A DNA stretch of 64,000 nt from Desulfovibrio sp. G11 (GCF_900243745.1 NZ_LT984798.1:2440001-2504000), one strand, 5' to 3'. Numbered from the stretch's first letter, positions 28,141 to 37,774 are shown. The notes: generated from the sequence alone by a model not told the origin. Numbers and translations: made by a program.

Positions 28141-28185
28141 AAAAAACGCCGCCCGTGATGCATACACGCGGGTGGCGCTCTTTTT
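28141..28185 (+). terminator. Terminator after ptxD
   Basis: Arms cgccgcccgtg (28147-28157) and cacgcgggtggcg (28165-28177) pair with one bulge. Then ctcttttt. An A6 run precedes it, so it may also end transcription coming from the right. Confidence 0.8.
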
Positions 28186-28273
28186 CCCCCCGTACGTACA
28201 AGCCGAAACGTCTCGTGCTAAAAGCAGGCGGGGCTGTTCGCTTGCAGGCGAACCTTGCACATAACGCGTGTCA

Positions 28274-28470
28274 TCACGGGGCCGATTGGACATGACGCCA
28301 TAAAGGCTTTTCGTGCCCAGCCTTAAAGCTGACAACCCCGATGCCGTCCTGGGTGCGGTCCAGGCGGTAGATGGTTGTCTCCAGATAGGGGGTCAGCGTT
28401 TCTGCCGGGTCCAGGGGGCGGGGCGGTTCCTGTACATACACGCCGTACAGTTTCAGCTGCTCATACCCCC
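28274..28470 (-). pseudogene. C-terminal remnant of an unknown gene next to ptxD
   Basis: Minus-strand frame of about 65 codons ending at 28274 (YEQLKLYGVYVQEPPRPLDP, then ETTIYRLDRTQDGIGVVSFK and KPLWRHVQSAP). It has normal protein-like composition but is cut at 28471 by the truncated IS30, so its start is lost. It shows that the cargo came from a chromosome where this gene was the convergent neighbour of ptxD. No family recognised. Confidence 0.5.
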
Positions 28471-29115
28471 ATTTACCAGTACATTCTGGCGGACAAAAAA
28501 CGAGGAGGAACGCTGCACAGCCATTTGCGCTGCCAGCGCAAACGCAAACGACGATATGGCAAACCCGACAGACGAGGTCAAATCAAGGGGCGTATCAGCA
28601 TAGACATACGCCCGTCCATTGTTGCCGAGCGCTCACGCCTTGGTGATTGGGAGGCTGATACCGTTGAAGGCAGTAAAGGAGGCCCCGTTTTGGTGACACT
28701 TGCAGAGCGTAAAAGTCGTCTTTTCCTGTTTGGCAAGGCTCCCAACAAAAGCGCCAGCGAAGTAAGGCGGGTCATTGAAGGACTCTTGACACCCATTAAG
28801 GACTTTGTTCAGACTATTACCTATGATAACGGCAAGGAGTTCAGCTACCATGCCGATGTGTCAGCTACACTCGAGGCTCAGGGATTTTTTGCGCACCCCT
28901 ACCATTCGTGGGAGCGTGGCTTGAACGAGAACTCCAATGGCCTTCTACGCCAATACTTCCCCAAGGGGGTAAGCTTGGCATCGGTCACGCAAGATGAGAT
29001 CATAGCGGCAATGTGCCGCTTGAACTGGCGGCCTAGAAAATGCCTTGGGTTTAAGACACCCTATGAAGTTTTTTTAGAAGACGCCAATACCCAAGGACTG
29101 GGTGTTGCACTTTGA
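28471..29115 (+). pseudogene. IS30-family transposase, N-terminally truncated
   Basis: Keeps YQYILADKKRGGT to the end, with all three catalytic residues, but has lost the DNA-binding N-terminus. It would need the full copy at 22731 in trans. Confidence 0.9.
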
Positions 29116-29128
29116 ACTTGAAACCGCG
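28471..29128 (+). mobile_element. IS30-family element, 5'-truncated copy
   Basis: 658 bp identical in layout to 23055-23712 of the full copy, including the right tip; the left 424 bp are absent. The transposase frame (28471-29115) lacks the HTH and the first catalytic part's upstream sequence. The right tip abuts the target duplication AGA in parB. Confidence 0.92.
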
Positions 29129-29827
29129 AGATGTATTGAGTTCTTCCGTCATTCTTTCAAGTTTACGGATATGCGCATTAACAAAGCGGTTTCCGGCTTT
29201 TCTGTTTCCTTGAGATATTATAGAAGATTTTCTAGGCCTGTTCTCTGGCTTTTCAAGCATATGGCACAGCTTGTCATACGTCTTTTTCTGAACATCAGCA
29301 TCCTTACGGCGAGCTACCTTCAAAAGACGCTCACGGGTCATCAGGGGCTTTGTTCTAGCGTCATTGCGAATCTCTTCTGGAAGCGATGCAATCTTTAATA
29401 TTTCGCTTATGGTGCTTTTCTTCTTGCCAATCATTTCAGCAATTTCATCATTGGAGCAATTCTTCTGCTTTTGCAATACAGCTACAGACTCAGCAAACTC
29501 AATAGCTGTCAGGTCAGATCGAAGTATGTTTTCCATCAGGGCAAGTGTTAGAAGGTCGCCTTTAACATACTTGGCTTCTATTGTTTCCTTCCCCAACTGC
29601 TTGTGAGCCCGCACACGTCTTTCTCCAGAGATGATTATGAGCTTACCCTCATGGCAGGTAAAGGTGATGTTTTGCAGGAGGCCGTTAACTTCAATGTCAG
29701 CTGCAAGGGCTTTGATCTCATCTTCGTCAAAATATTTCCTGGGCTGCTCAGGGTTAGGCATCAATTTGTTTATATCTATTAAGTATATTTTTCCGATTTC
29801 ATATTCACGATCTTGAGATTCAGACAT
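29129..29827 (-). pseudogene. 5' part of the split parB-like gene (290 residues when rejoined)
   Basis: A ParB/Spo0J-type partition or nucleoid protein. N-terminal box: INKLMPNPEQPRKYF, then LAADIEVNGLLQNI. CTP/DNA box: ISGERRVRAHKQLG. HTH: SNDEIAEMIGKKKSTISEIL. GAGGG lies just before the ATG. The frame gives 233 native codons to '...NTS', then enters IS30; the remaining 57 codons are at 22454-22627. The truncated product keeps CTP-binding and HTH regions but lacks the C-terminal dimerisation piece. The 28-bp palindrome at 29861 lies 34 bp upstream. No parA is seen in the window. Confidence 0.85.
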
Positions 29828-29860
29828 AATCCCTCAGATAATCAATGAATACAGCTTATT

Positions 29861-29888
29861 GTAGCAGTTCGGTCGACCGAACTGCTAC
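29861..29888. promoter_or_regulatory. Perfect 28-bp palindrome upstream of parB: candidate parS/operator
   Basis: Arms GTAGCAGTTCGGTC and GACCGAACTGCTAC with no loop, 34 bp before the parB start. The position and symmetry fit a centromere-like ParB site or an autoregulatory operator. It differs from the chromosomal parS consensus (TGTTTCACGTGAAACA). Confidence 0.6.
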
Positions 29889-29951
29889 TGAACGTAGGTA
29901 AAATTTGATTCAAATCATAGTAGGTGTCAATCCTGATGGACTTGACCTGGA

Positions 29952-30206
29952 TCACGCGCTGAGTCGTTGCCGCAGCCAGTGCATAAAACTTGCGCGTTCG
30001 TAAGCAATTTTTTTTCCAAGCCGAACTCGTACAGAAGGGCCTGTTCCCAAAGCGTCTGCGTTGGACATAGTTTTAGGAGTCAATAGCCCCCCCATACACT
30101 TTGATGCTACATCCCGAGTGAACACTGGTGGGAGTTCTTTTTCTAGGGCGTCGAAAAAACGATCTGTGCCGTAGAGACTGGTAATGTTAGTGTGATATGG
30201 ACGCAT
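29952..30206 (-). CDS. Small conserved protein of the element, 84 residues
   Basis: Reads MRPYHTNITSLYGTDRFFDA, then LEKELPPVFTRDVASKCMGG and LLTPKTMSNADALGTGP. It shares its layout (L(P)PxFxR...GLxxPxTxxNxDxxGTGPxxR...FxxWL) with the 85-residue protein at 47514-47771, so the two are paralogues. The pattern suggests a small winged-HTH or excisionase-like DNA-binding protein. It sits between parB and the primase gene on the same strand. Precise function unknown. Confidence 0.65.
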   Translation of the reverse strand: MRPYHTNITSLYGTDRFFDALEKELPPVFTRDVASKCMGGLLTPKTMSNADALGTGPSVRVRLGKKIAYERASFMHWLRQRLSA

Positions 30207-30258
30207 GTGGCTACCTCATCGGGTTAAATTGTGTAGTGTTGGGCATACTATATCAAGA

Positions 30259-30291
30259 AGGGCAGTAGGAGTTTAATTTTCCTACTGCCCT
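30259..30291. terminator. Hairpin between the primase gene and the 84-residue gene
   Basis: Arms agggcagtagga and tcctactgccct, 12 bp perfect, 9-nt loop rich in A and T. The minus-strand reading continues with TTCTTGATA, only a weak U-tract. Confidence 0.55.
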
Positions 30292-30306
30292 CTGTATTTG
30301 AATTTC

Positions 30307-30341
30307 CGCACACTCGCACAGCTCGCACACTACGCACACTG
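30307..30341 (-). repeat. Iteron-like array downstream of the primase gene
   Basis: Four units with the core CGCACA starting at 30307, 30315, 30324 and 30333 (periods 8, 9, 9). On the minus strand the units read GTGTGCGNN. They are the same core as the array at 33403-33438, in inverted orientation. Confidence 0.75.
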
Positions 30342-30354
30342 CATTTTTCCAATT

Positions 30355-33272
30355 TCAAAAATCATTATCGTCAACGGTCTGATACCCAATTGAAAGCTTT
30401 TCCCCTAAAGGCAAAGGACTCTTAATAATACCAGCCGCAGATTCGCCGTACAACCTGTCTCTGATAATAGCGAACCCCCTGGGTCGATTATCGTTGCTGC
30501 CTTGCCAGAACTGTTCTCGCACTTCACCGTCCTTGGTCAGAATCAACAGCCCTTTCTCCTTCAGATTGGCGACAAGAGCTTTGTACTGAAAATCCTTGCA
30601 GATTTCGGCTACTGCGTAAGTACGTGGGATAAAAAAGCAGTCTTGGTTATCTGCAGCAGGCCTCTTGATTGGGTGGGTATCGCCAACTTTCCCGTAGAAT
30701 TCAGCACGAGCCAGAGACAGGAGCTTCTCTGTTGCTTTTTCAATCTCAAAGTCTACCGCACCATTTCTGTCCCGAAGCCACCAGTCAAAGCAATGCCTCA
30801 TAGCGTCCATTGCTTCTCCGCCTTGCCAAGGCACAATGTCCAGAGCCGTAGCGACTTCACCTACACCAGCCAGCAGCGCGAAATGATCAGCTACCCGTTT
30901 TGCCTGAGAGGACAAGGTAGTGCGGTCAAGTCCGTCAAAGAACTGATCCATATGCTCACTGACCGCATCACAAATTTTATCCTGGTCGTCTTTGATGTGC
31001 TGAATCATAGCTCGTAGCGGAGCACCCCGGTATTCTTTACTGTTTTGCACCAGTATGTCGGAAAATTCTCCGGCAGGCATGCCATCAGGTATGGTCGTGA
31101 AATACCGTGGCCAGCACCACCGTCTGCAAGGATGCTAACAACACGTACTTCATGACCGGCCATAGCTTTGTTTCGATAGCCCTGGTCAGCACGGTCAGAT
31201 ATGGACACTTCGCCTGAAGACAGAAATGTCAAATTCCACGTCGGTACACGACGACTGGCACCGGTCTTTGAAGAACGTGATTTGCCCTGGCCATTGGCAA
31301 GCATATAGGCTGCCTGGGCCACCACATCTGGGTCACACTGGTTGATTTCATCAAGCAACAGGCAATTGTCGTTATGTTGCTCCGCTATGCCTTCGAGGCC
31401 GTTGTCCGTCGTCCGCCATGACTTCAGTTCGCCGCCGGTGACAGAACCCGCAACATGAAGGCTCGTAGTCTTGCCACTGGAAGAGTTGCCATAAAGGTGT
31501 ATGCCAAAACCTGAATGTTTCATGAGCGTCAGCAAGGGGCCGGACATGGCCGCAATAATCGTCACCTGCAAGAGGGGATTGTCCTCGCAATATCGCCCTA
31601 TATGCTCTTTCCACTCTTCGAGCGTTCCCTTTGCCTCAAACAGCTTGGACGCCACCGGGAAGCGGGAGCACAGGTACTCGCTCTGACCGCCCTGGCTTCC
31701 CAAATCAAATGGCACAAATTTGTTGGCCTTTTCAACCCAACCATTTTTCTCAACAATCAAAGCGCGCGGTTTGGGGGTTGCCTTGTTAAGGTATTGTATA
31801 AGCTGCTGACGGGGCAGCCTGCCTGGCTCCAGTAGCAAACCAGCTTCCGACAAAAGCGTCAGAGCTTCTTCGCCTGAACCGTTTAAGGATGTGAAGGGCA
31901 CTAGGCACTGATGGAGTATGTCATCAGGATCGCGCACTTCAATAATTTTTGACCAGCCACAGCTTTCGGCGTCACGGGCAGAGGCCTTTACTTCAACAGG
32001 TGAAGAAACTTTTTCGTAAATGGTTTTGTCGCTGGCATCTGGATAAAATACAAGCCCTTCGTCCAGTACGGCAAAGGCATCAACTTCGAGAGTCGCAGAG
32101 AGCTTTCGCCGATAAAGATCCATAGGGCATTTTACCCGGCAGTCGCCTGAACAAGGGAATACTTTCTGGACTTCCTTACAGGCGATGGGGGAATAACTAT
32201 AGGCATTGCGCAGCTTATTTTTGGCCTCTTCTTCATTATAGCGATGAGAATCCAAGCGGCTGTACATGTGGAACAGAGCTTGCCCTAATGACCCACAGTG
32301 GGAAAAAATTCTGGCAAGCGCAAACCATTGGGGCTCTGTAACCTCACCCGCATGCTGGGCACAAAAGGTCACAAATTTACATTCTGTTTCCAGGCTTGCA
32401 ACCTGGCTATCGGCGTTACGCCTGTCAGCAGTAAGACAAACAACCCTTTTGGCTTGCAAATAGGTTTTTTCCAGCATGGGAGCGCAGGTGATACCAGTTC
32501 GGCTTCCTTCCCCCTCAATATGCCGATCTTTCGTGACGAGTGCCTCAAAAAAGGAAGCTCCATTATGCATGATCTCGTCATATGTCACCGGAACCTTGTA
32601 ATTGCCATCAGCCCGCTGGATATGCGGCAGGCGTATGAGTTGGCCTTTGCCACCTTTGAACCCGTTTGGGTCGATGTAAAGGTCTTCAGGGGCCAATTTA
32701 CGGTTATCTTTAAGTGCACCAAGGACTATACCGTTCCAAAGCTCCTTATGGGCAGCAATATTCAGAATGGAATCAAGAGTACGCCTGTAAATGGCAGGCA
32801 ACTCAATGTCACCAGCTTCTGAACCTATAAGCTCTCGTGGGATAATCACATGGAAGCCCTTGCCGCCACTGGCGTAATAATGCAAATGGTTGAGGTTCAC
32901 GTCATATTTCTTAGTGAGCAGCCTGCTGAAAATGCGAACAGCTTCAAGCGCTTTAGCAATATCGCCCACCTTGCCCAACGAATTGCCATCGTTATCAAGC
33001 AGCTCTTTTTTGGCATCGAAGTCCAGCACCAGGTCGCCATAGCGCATGGGCTGAGGTTTACCCTTTTCCACAGGGCCACTGAATTCGAAAATGGAAATGG
33101 CGGTATAGCCGTCACCTACGGCTTCTTTGATGCCATCTGTGGAGGCAGGGTACTCTCTCCATTGCCGAGGCATTTCCGCAAAATCTGCGTGTTCCTGATC
33201 GGCATGGCCCGCGTAGACTATCCGCTTTTCCTTCTGCTCTGTCGGCGTAGAGGAACCATCCAGGCTTTTCAT
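30355..33272 (-). pseudogene. Primase-helicase (AEP primase + DUF927 ATPase), one frameshift
   Basis: Replication protein of a plasmid or integrative element. The upstream frame (33272 to 31005, 755 codons) has an archaeo-eukaryotic primase core (LVLDFDAKKE and ASGGKGFHVIIP), a Cys cluster (FPCSGDCRVKCP) and a DUF927 helicase with Walker A YGNSSSGKTTS and Walker B CLLLDEINQ. The downstream frame (31080 to 30355, 241 codons) gives the C-terminal region. One missing T in the minus-strand run at 31100-31102 explains the break: adding it gives 'GHGIFTTIPDG' and a 972-residue protein. This is either a real mutation or a sequence error. Start at ATG 33272 after CAGGAG. Confidence 0.8.
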
Positions 33273-33402
33273 GACAACTCCTGATAAGTATGCGTGCGAT
33301 AGTCGTTCAGGGCCGAAATGGTCTGCATCGGGCTATTACACATATACTAATCAGCAGAAATGTATTTTTTAATTTTGATTTTGCGGAAGCGTGTTTTTGC
33401 GC

Positions 33403-33438
33403 TGTGCGAGGTGTGCGAGGTGTGCGAGGTGTGCGAAG
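33403..33438 (+). repeat. Iteron array upstream of the primase gene
   Basis: Four tandem 9-mers: TGTGCGAGG three times and TGTGCGAAG once. A further inverted core (ttcgcac) is at 33473-33479. Such short direct repeats next to a replication gene are the usual form of initiator-binding iterons. Confidence 0.8.
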
Positions 33439-33561
33439 GGCAAGTCGCTGAAGAAAGTGGAGGGGACAAGACTTCGCACGGTGGCAACTGTACGTAATCT
33501 CGCCGCCCTGTGCGGCTTATAATCTCTAGAATATTTTCATTCCGCCCAACTACGGGGTTCA

Positions 33562-34884
33562 GGGGGTGTCCATAACTTTGTGTAATCGGTTTACTTATTA
33601 AGTTGGAAATCTTTCCTCAAATTGTATGGCGAATCTGTTCAACGCTGCCTTCCAATCCCTGATGGGCATAGTCCATTTTTTGCTGATATTTCGCAGCGCC
33701 AGCCAGAAGATTTTGAAAACGGCCTCATCGTGGGGGAAAGCCCCCTTGGCTTTGGTCACCTTGCGCAGGCTCATGTTCAGCGATTCTATGGCATTCGTCG
33801 TATAGATCACCTTCCGGATTTCCGGCGGGTAGTCAAAGAAGGGGATTATCCGCTGCCAGTGGGCCCGCCAGGATTTTGTGATGAGCGGATAACTGGAATT
33901 GTATTTGTGTTCCAGGCGCTCAAGGGCTGACTGGGCCAGTTCTGCCGTTGGCGAGCTGTATATTTCCCTCAGGTCGGCGGCAACGGTTTTACGCTCCTTC
34001 CAGCCCACGAATTTCAAGCTGTTCCGGACCAGATGCACAATGCACAGCTGGATTTGCGTTTTAGGAAATACGCTTTCAATGGCCTCCGGAAAGCCCTTAA
34101 GCCCGTCCACGCAGGCGATGAAGATGTCCTGCACTCCCCGGTTTCGCAGTTCCGTCACCACGGACAGCCAGAACTTTGCGCCCTCGTTCGGGGAGATCCA
34201 CATACCCAACAAATCTTTCACGCCGCTCATGGTCACGCCAAGGGCCAGATACACCGCCTTGGTACCGACCGTGCCGGAATCGCGCACCTTAACGTGGATG
34301 CAGTCCAGGTAAAGGATAGGATAAATGGCATCCAGAGGGCGGCCTTGCCATTGACGGACATCCTCGGCCACTCCATCGGTTACCGCGCTGATAAGCGCCG
34401 GTGAAACGTCTGTGTGATACAGCTCTTTCAGATGCCCCTGGATTTCGCGTACGCTCATGCCACGGGCATATAGCGAAATGATGCTATCATCTAAACCTTG
34501 CCAGTGGGTCTGATGCTTTTCCACCAACTGCGGCTCAAAACTGCCGTCCCGGTCTCGAGGAATCGCAATGGGCAAAGAGCCGTTCTTCCCCTTCAAGGTT
34601 TTTTTGCTTGTGCCGTTGCGGGTGTTGCCGCTGGCGTTGGCAACTCTGCCATGTTTTTCATGCCCCAGATGGTAGGTCATCTCCGCTTGCAAAGCGCGCT
34701 CCATAACTCGCTTGGTCAGTTGTTCCAGAATGCCGTTTTTTCCCAGCAGGTCGTCGGGCTTTTGATAGTTGGCAAGCAGAGCGTCAATTAACTCATCGGG
34801 TATATCTTTGGGGTCGACCATCATCAATCCTCCGATAATCGGGGTAACATGATTGGCCGATTACACAAAATTTCTTACACCCTC
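33562..34884 (-). mobile_element. IS256-family insertion sequence, copy A (1323 bp)
   Basis: Tips GAGGGTGTAAG (right, minus strand) and GGGGGTGTCC (left), followed inward by the shared TTTGTGTAATCGG. Flanks are ggggttca (33554-33561) and gattgatg (34885-34892), which do not match each other. They match, inverted, the opposite flanks of copy B at 47912-49234. Confidence 0.93.
33598..34824 (-). CDS. IS256-family transposase, copy A
   Basis: A 408-residue Mutator-type DDE transposase: DCIHVKVRDSG (D), FIACVDGLKGFPEAI (D) and, near the C-terminus, TTNAIESLNMSLRKVTK (E). GGAGG precedes; start at ATG 34824 or 34821. Identical to copy B. Confidence 0.92.
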   Translation of the reverse strand: MMVDPKDIPDELIDALLANYQKPDDLLGKNGILEQLTKRVMERALQAEMTYHLGHEKHGRVANASGNTRNGTSKKTLKGKNGSLPIAIPRDRDGSFEPQLVEKHQTHWQGLDDSIISLYARGMSVREIQGHLKELYHTDVSPALISAVTDGVAEDVRQWQGRPLDAIYPILYLDCIHVKVRDSGTVGTKAVYLALGVTMSGVKDLLGMWISPNEGAKFWLSVVTELRNRGVQDIFIACVDGLKGFPEAIESVFPKTQIQLCIVHLVRNSLKFVGWKERKTVAADLREIYSSPTAELAQSALERLEHKYNSSYPLITKSWRAHWQRIIPFFDYPPEIRKVIYTTNAIESLNMSLRKVTKAKGAFPHDEAVFKIFWLALRNISKKWTMPIRDWKAALNRFAIQFEERFPT

Positions 34885-35168
34885 GATTGATGTTTTGACA
34901 CCACGCGCCACGTTCGTTCAATTCTTCACCTGCCATTTCCGGATTTCTTCTGAAGCGTTATTCTCTCGAGAATATAACTCCAAAAGATTACTCCGCGCGC
35001 ACAACACCGTGTACCAGCGACCAACATGATGCCCTGCCTTCGCTACAGATCCGGGTTCCCTGGCAGCGGGCGTCCGCTCGTGCGCAGTAATCAGGGAAGG
35101 TTAAAAGCGGCTCTGCTTCTTGCGGAGCCTCGGCATACGCTCCTGCCCCATCCCGATGGCATGCACAA
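34885..35168. other. Gene-free junction region
   Basis: Between IS256 copy A and the end of the ech operon. Short open frames exist but have no ribosome site and no protein-like composition. It holds the displaced target-duplication half gattgatg at its left edge and nothing else I can support. Confidence 0.6.
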
Positions 35169-35200
35169 AGCAAAAAGCCGCCTTCCGGCGGCTTTTTGCT
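35169..35200. terminator. Bidirectional terminator after echF
   Basis: Perfect 14-bp arms agcaaaaagccgcc and ggcggctttttgct with loop ttcc. A- and T-runs within the arms serve both strands. It is 47 bp beyond the echF stop. Confidence 0.9.
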
Positions 35201-35246
35201 GATCATAACAAAACGTTGTTATGTGTTCGCGCGGCCAACGCCACGC

Positions 35247-35648
35247 CTACTCTTTCTCTGCCTTCTTTTCTATTCCGCTTTCTTCCTTGCCCTTGGCTGC
35301 CACGGATTTTTTAACACGCGGCGTACCCGTGCGCAGAACACGGAATTTGGTTACCGAAGGTTTGCGGTGCGTGGGAACCTGCACCAGACACTTTGTTGGG
35401 CATTTTTCTACACAGGCCGAGCAGTACACACACAAGAAGGGGTCGTAATGCCAATGCCCGGCCTTGGCGTCCACAGTAATGGCATCTGTGGGGCAAACCC
35501 TTGCGCAGCTATTGCAGAATATGCACTTCTCCACTTCATTGGTGATTACGCCCCTGTAGGCCGGAAAAGGTTCACGCTCTTCCAGCGGATACAGCCTTGT
35601 GGCAGGCTTGCCTGACAGGTTGCGCAGCACGTTCTTGAGCATATACAT
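35247..35648 (-). CDS. echF: Ech hydrogenase subunit F, two-cluster ferredoxin
   Basis: A 133-residue protein. Two 4Fe-4S motifs, CIFCNSCARVCPTD and CVYCSACVEKCPTK, at residues about 42-90, homologous to complex I subunit I. It passes electrons between ferredoxin and the small subunit EchC. The C-terminus is a long Lys/Glu-rich tail. Last gene of the operon, 3 bp after echE. Confidence 0.93.
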   Translation of the reverse strand: MYMLKNVLRNLSGKPATRLYPLEEREPFPAYRGVITNEVEKCIFCNSCARVCPTDAITVDAKAGHWHYDPFLCVYCSACVEKCPTKCLVQVPTHRKPSVTKFRVLRTGTPRVKKSVAAKGKEESGIEKKAEKE

Positions 35649-35651
35649 GGG

Positions 35652-36734
35652 CTACCTCTCTGTGCAGGAAATGCACGGGTCGATACTGAGCACAATAACC
35701 GGCACGTCGGGCAACTTGCAGCCCGGCAACATGTGCAGCAGGGGCGGAACGTTGGCAAAGGTGGGCGTACGCACACGCATGCGCTCCAGATACTTGGTCC
35801 CGTTGGCCCGTATGTAATAGAACAGTTCGCCCCTAGGCTGTTCCACCCGGAAAACAGCTTCGCCATCGGGGTTGCCGGGAACTTTCACCGTAAGTTCGCT
35901 TTCCGGCAGGCGGTTCAGCGCTTCGCGGATAAGGTCCATGGCGTGCAGCACTTCGTAGAAACGTACCTTGGCGCGGGCATAGCAGTCGCCATCGTGTTCG
36001 ACCACAGGAATGAAGTTAAGATCGTTGTAGGCGGCATAGCCGTGCATACGCTCGTCGATTTCCCAGCCGCTGCCGCGCAGGGTCGGTCCGGCGGCGCCCA
36101 GCAGCCGGGCATCGTCTTTACTGAGATAACCTATGCCGCGCGTACGCTCCTGCACGGTGTAGTCGTCAAGCATGGTGGTTGTGAGCTCACGCATGCCCTT
36201 TTGCAGTTCATCAAGCCGACCGAGCATCCAGCGTATCTGGTCGGGCGCCAGGTCGCGGCGCACGCCGCCCACCACGTTGACCGACAGGATAACGCGGTTG
36301 CCTGCCGTGGCTTCGCAGATATCCATAACATGTTCGCGGATACGCCAGAACTGCTGGAACACGCTTTCGAAGCCAAAGGCATCGGCAAAAAGGCCGAGCC
36401 AGAGAAGATGCGAATGGATGCGGTGCAGCTCTGACCAGATAACCCGCAGAAACTGGGCACGCGGCGGAGCCGTGATGCCCATCATATTTTCAAGGGCGTT
36501 GCAATAGCAGTTGGCGTGGATGCAGGAGCAGATGCCGCAGATGCGCTCCACCACAAAGACCATCTGGTTGTAGTCCTTGGTGCGCACGAGGCTTTCAAGC
36601 CCACGGTGCACAAAACCAAGCTGCGGGATAGCCCCGACAACGGTTTCGTCCTCCACCACAAACTTGATGTGCAGCGGCTCGGGCAGCACGGGGTGCTGCG
36701 GCCCGAAAGGAATGACTGTGGTGCGGTTGCTCAT
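35652..36734 (-). CDS. echE: Ech [NiFe] hydrogenase large subunit
   Basis: A 360-residue catalytic subunit, related to complex I NuoD. Both Ni-Fe ligand pairs are present: RICGICSCIHANC near residue 64 and DPCISCTER at the very C-terminus. There is no residue extension after the second pair beyond TER, so no C-terminal processing by a protease is expected. It interconverts protons and H2. Overlaps echD by 4 bp. Confidence 0.95.
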   Translation of the reverse strand: MSNRTTVIPFGPQHPVLPEPLHIKFVVEDETVVGAIPQLGFVHRGLESLVRTKDYNQMVFVVERICGICSCIHANCYCNALENMMGITAPPRAQFLRVIWSELHRIHSHLLWLGLFADAFGFESVFQQFWRIREHVMDICEATAGNRVILSVNVVGGVRRDLAPDQIRWMLGRLDELQKGMRELTTTMLDDYTVQERTRGIGYLSKDDARLLGAAGPTLRGSGWEIDERMHGYAAYNDLNFIPVVEHDGDCYARAKVRFYEVLHAMDLIREALNRLPESELTVKVPGNPDGEAVFRVEQPRGELFYYIRANGTKYLERMRVRTPTFANVPPLLHMLPGCKLPDVPVIVLSIDPCISCTER

Positions 36735-37198
36735 GCCTGATCTCCTTTGGCGGGCTCTGCCTTGGCAGACGCGGCGGGACGCCGGACGGTCGTCATGGTG
36801 AAGTACGGGGCGTGGGTCACTTCGCCTTCCAGATACATGCCGCCCTGATAGTCCAGCGGCAGACCGGCAAAACGCACACCAAACTGGTCCTGGGTCTCGT
36901 TTTCAATCAGTACCGCGCAAAAGTATATGGAGCTGATGCTCGGGATGGGCATGTTCCTGTCTACATCCATACGCAGATGCACCATGCCTTTGGCGTCCGT
37001 TGGCGACCACACGCACATTTCGGGATTATGCCGCAGGTCGGACATGGTGAGGTTTTCATCAAAATGGTAGAACAGTCGCAGGGTATTTTCATCAACCACT
37101 GTCTGCGACATGGTGACAAACCGGCATTTGGCGTTAGCCAGGCGCTGCACTTCAGCAAGCAGCGTATCGGGCGTCACGTCTTTGGCTTCAAAAAACAT
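36731..37198 (-). CDS. echD: Ech hydrogenase subunit D
   Basis: A 155-residue soluble subunit, counterpart of the NuoC 30-kDa subunit (RLFYHFDENLTMSDLRHNP, and 'DQFGVRFAGLPLDYQGGMYL'). It is structural, holding EchE and EchC together at the membrane arm. It lies between echC (18 bp upstream) and echE (4-bp overlap). Confidence 0.85.
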   Translation of the reverse strand: MFFEAKDVTPDTLLAEVQRLANAKCRFVTMSQTVVDENTLRLFYHFDENLTMSDLRHNPEMCVWSPTDAKGMVHLRMDVDRNMPIPSISSIYFCAVLIENETQDQFGVRFAGLPLDYQGGMYLEGEVTHAPYFTMTTVRRPAASAKAEPAKGDQA

Positions 37199-37216
37199 GG
37201 CTTTATCCTTTCCGGG

Positions 37217-37774
37217 CTAACCCGCGTTTTGCAATGACTTGTCGCCTTCAGAAGCGGGTGCTTCCTCGTCCCTGGCGCCAGCGGGCGTTCCATCTTCGTC
37301 GCCGGGCATGAAGGTGGCCTGGGGCACAGGTCCCATGCCCATTTTGGCCTTGAGCACCCCAAGAGCTTCCACAACGCCATCAATGATGGCTTCGGGTTTG
37401 GGCGGGCAGCCCGGCACGAACACGTCAACAGGGATGACGTTATGTGCGCCGTTAAGCACATTGTAAGTATCTTTGAAAACGCCGCCGGAAAGGTTGCAGG
37501 CACCGAGCGAAATGACGGCCTTGGGAGAAGGCATCTGCTCGTAGATCTGCTTGAGCACGTGGCGGTTGCGGTGATTTACCGTGCCGGTCACCAGCAATAC
37601 GTCCGCATGCTTGGGGTTGCCCGCATTGACCACGCCGAACCGCTCAACATCATACATGGGCGTCAGGCAGGCCAAAACCTCGATATCGCAACCGTTGCAG
37701 GAGCCGCAGTCAAAATGGACAATCCATGGCGACTTGAGCCGGCTCCGCTTTATCATTTTGTCTACAAAACCCAT
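37217..37774 (-). CDS. echC: Ech hydrogenase small subunit
   Basis: A 185-residue protein related to NuoB. It carries the proximal 4Fe-4S cluster: FDCGSCNGCDIEVLA, then LGACNLSGG and FVPGCPPKPEAI. It moves electrons from EchF to the NiFe site. The C-terminal tail is acidic and lacks homology. 12 bp after echB. Confidence 0.93.
   Translation of the reverse strand: MGFVDKMIKRSRLKSPWIVHFDCGSCNGCDIEVLACLTPMYDVERFGVVNAGNPKHADVLLVTGTVNHRNRHVLKQIYEQMPSPKAVISLGACNLSGGVFKDTYNVLNGAHNVIPVDVFVPGCPPKPEAIIDGVVEALGVLKAKMGMGPVPQATFMPGDEDGTPAGARDEEAPASEGDKSLQNAG

Noticed and set aside
33403-33438. CRISPR array
   Set aside because: Units are 9 bp, tandem and without spacers; this is an iteron pattern. No CRISPR array was seen anywhere in the window.
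34988-35206. 72-codon minus-strand frame after the ech operon
   Set aside because: It spans the strong bidirectional terminator at 35169-35200 and lacks a ribosome site.
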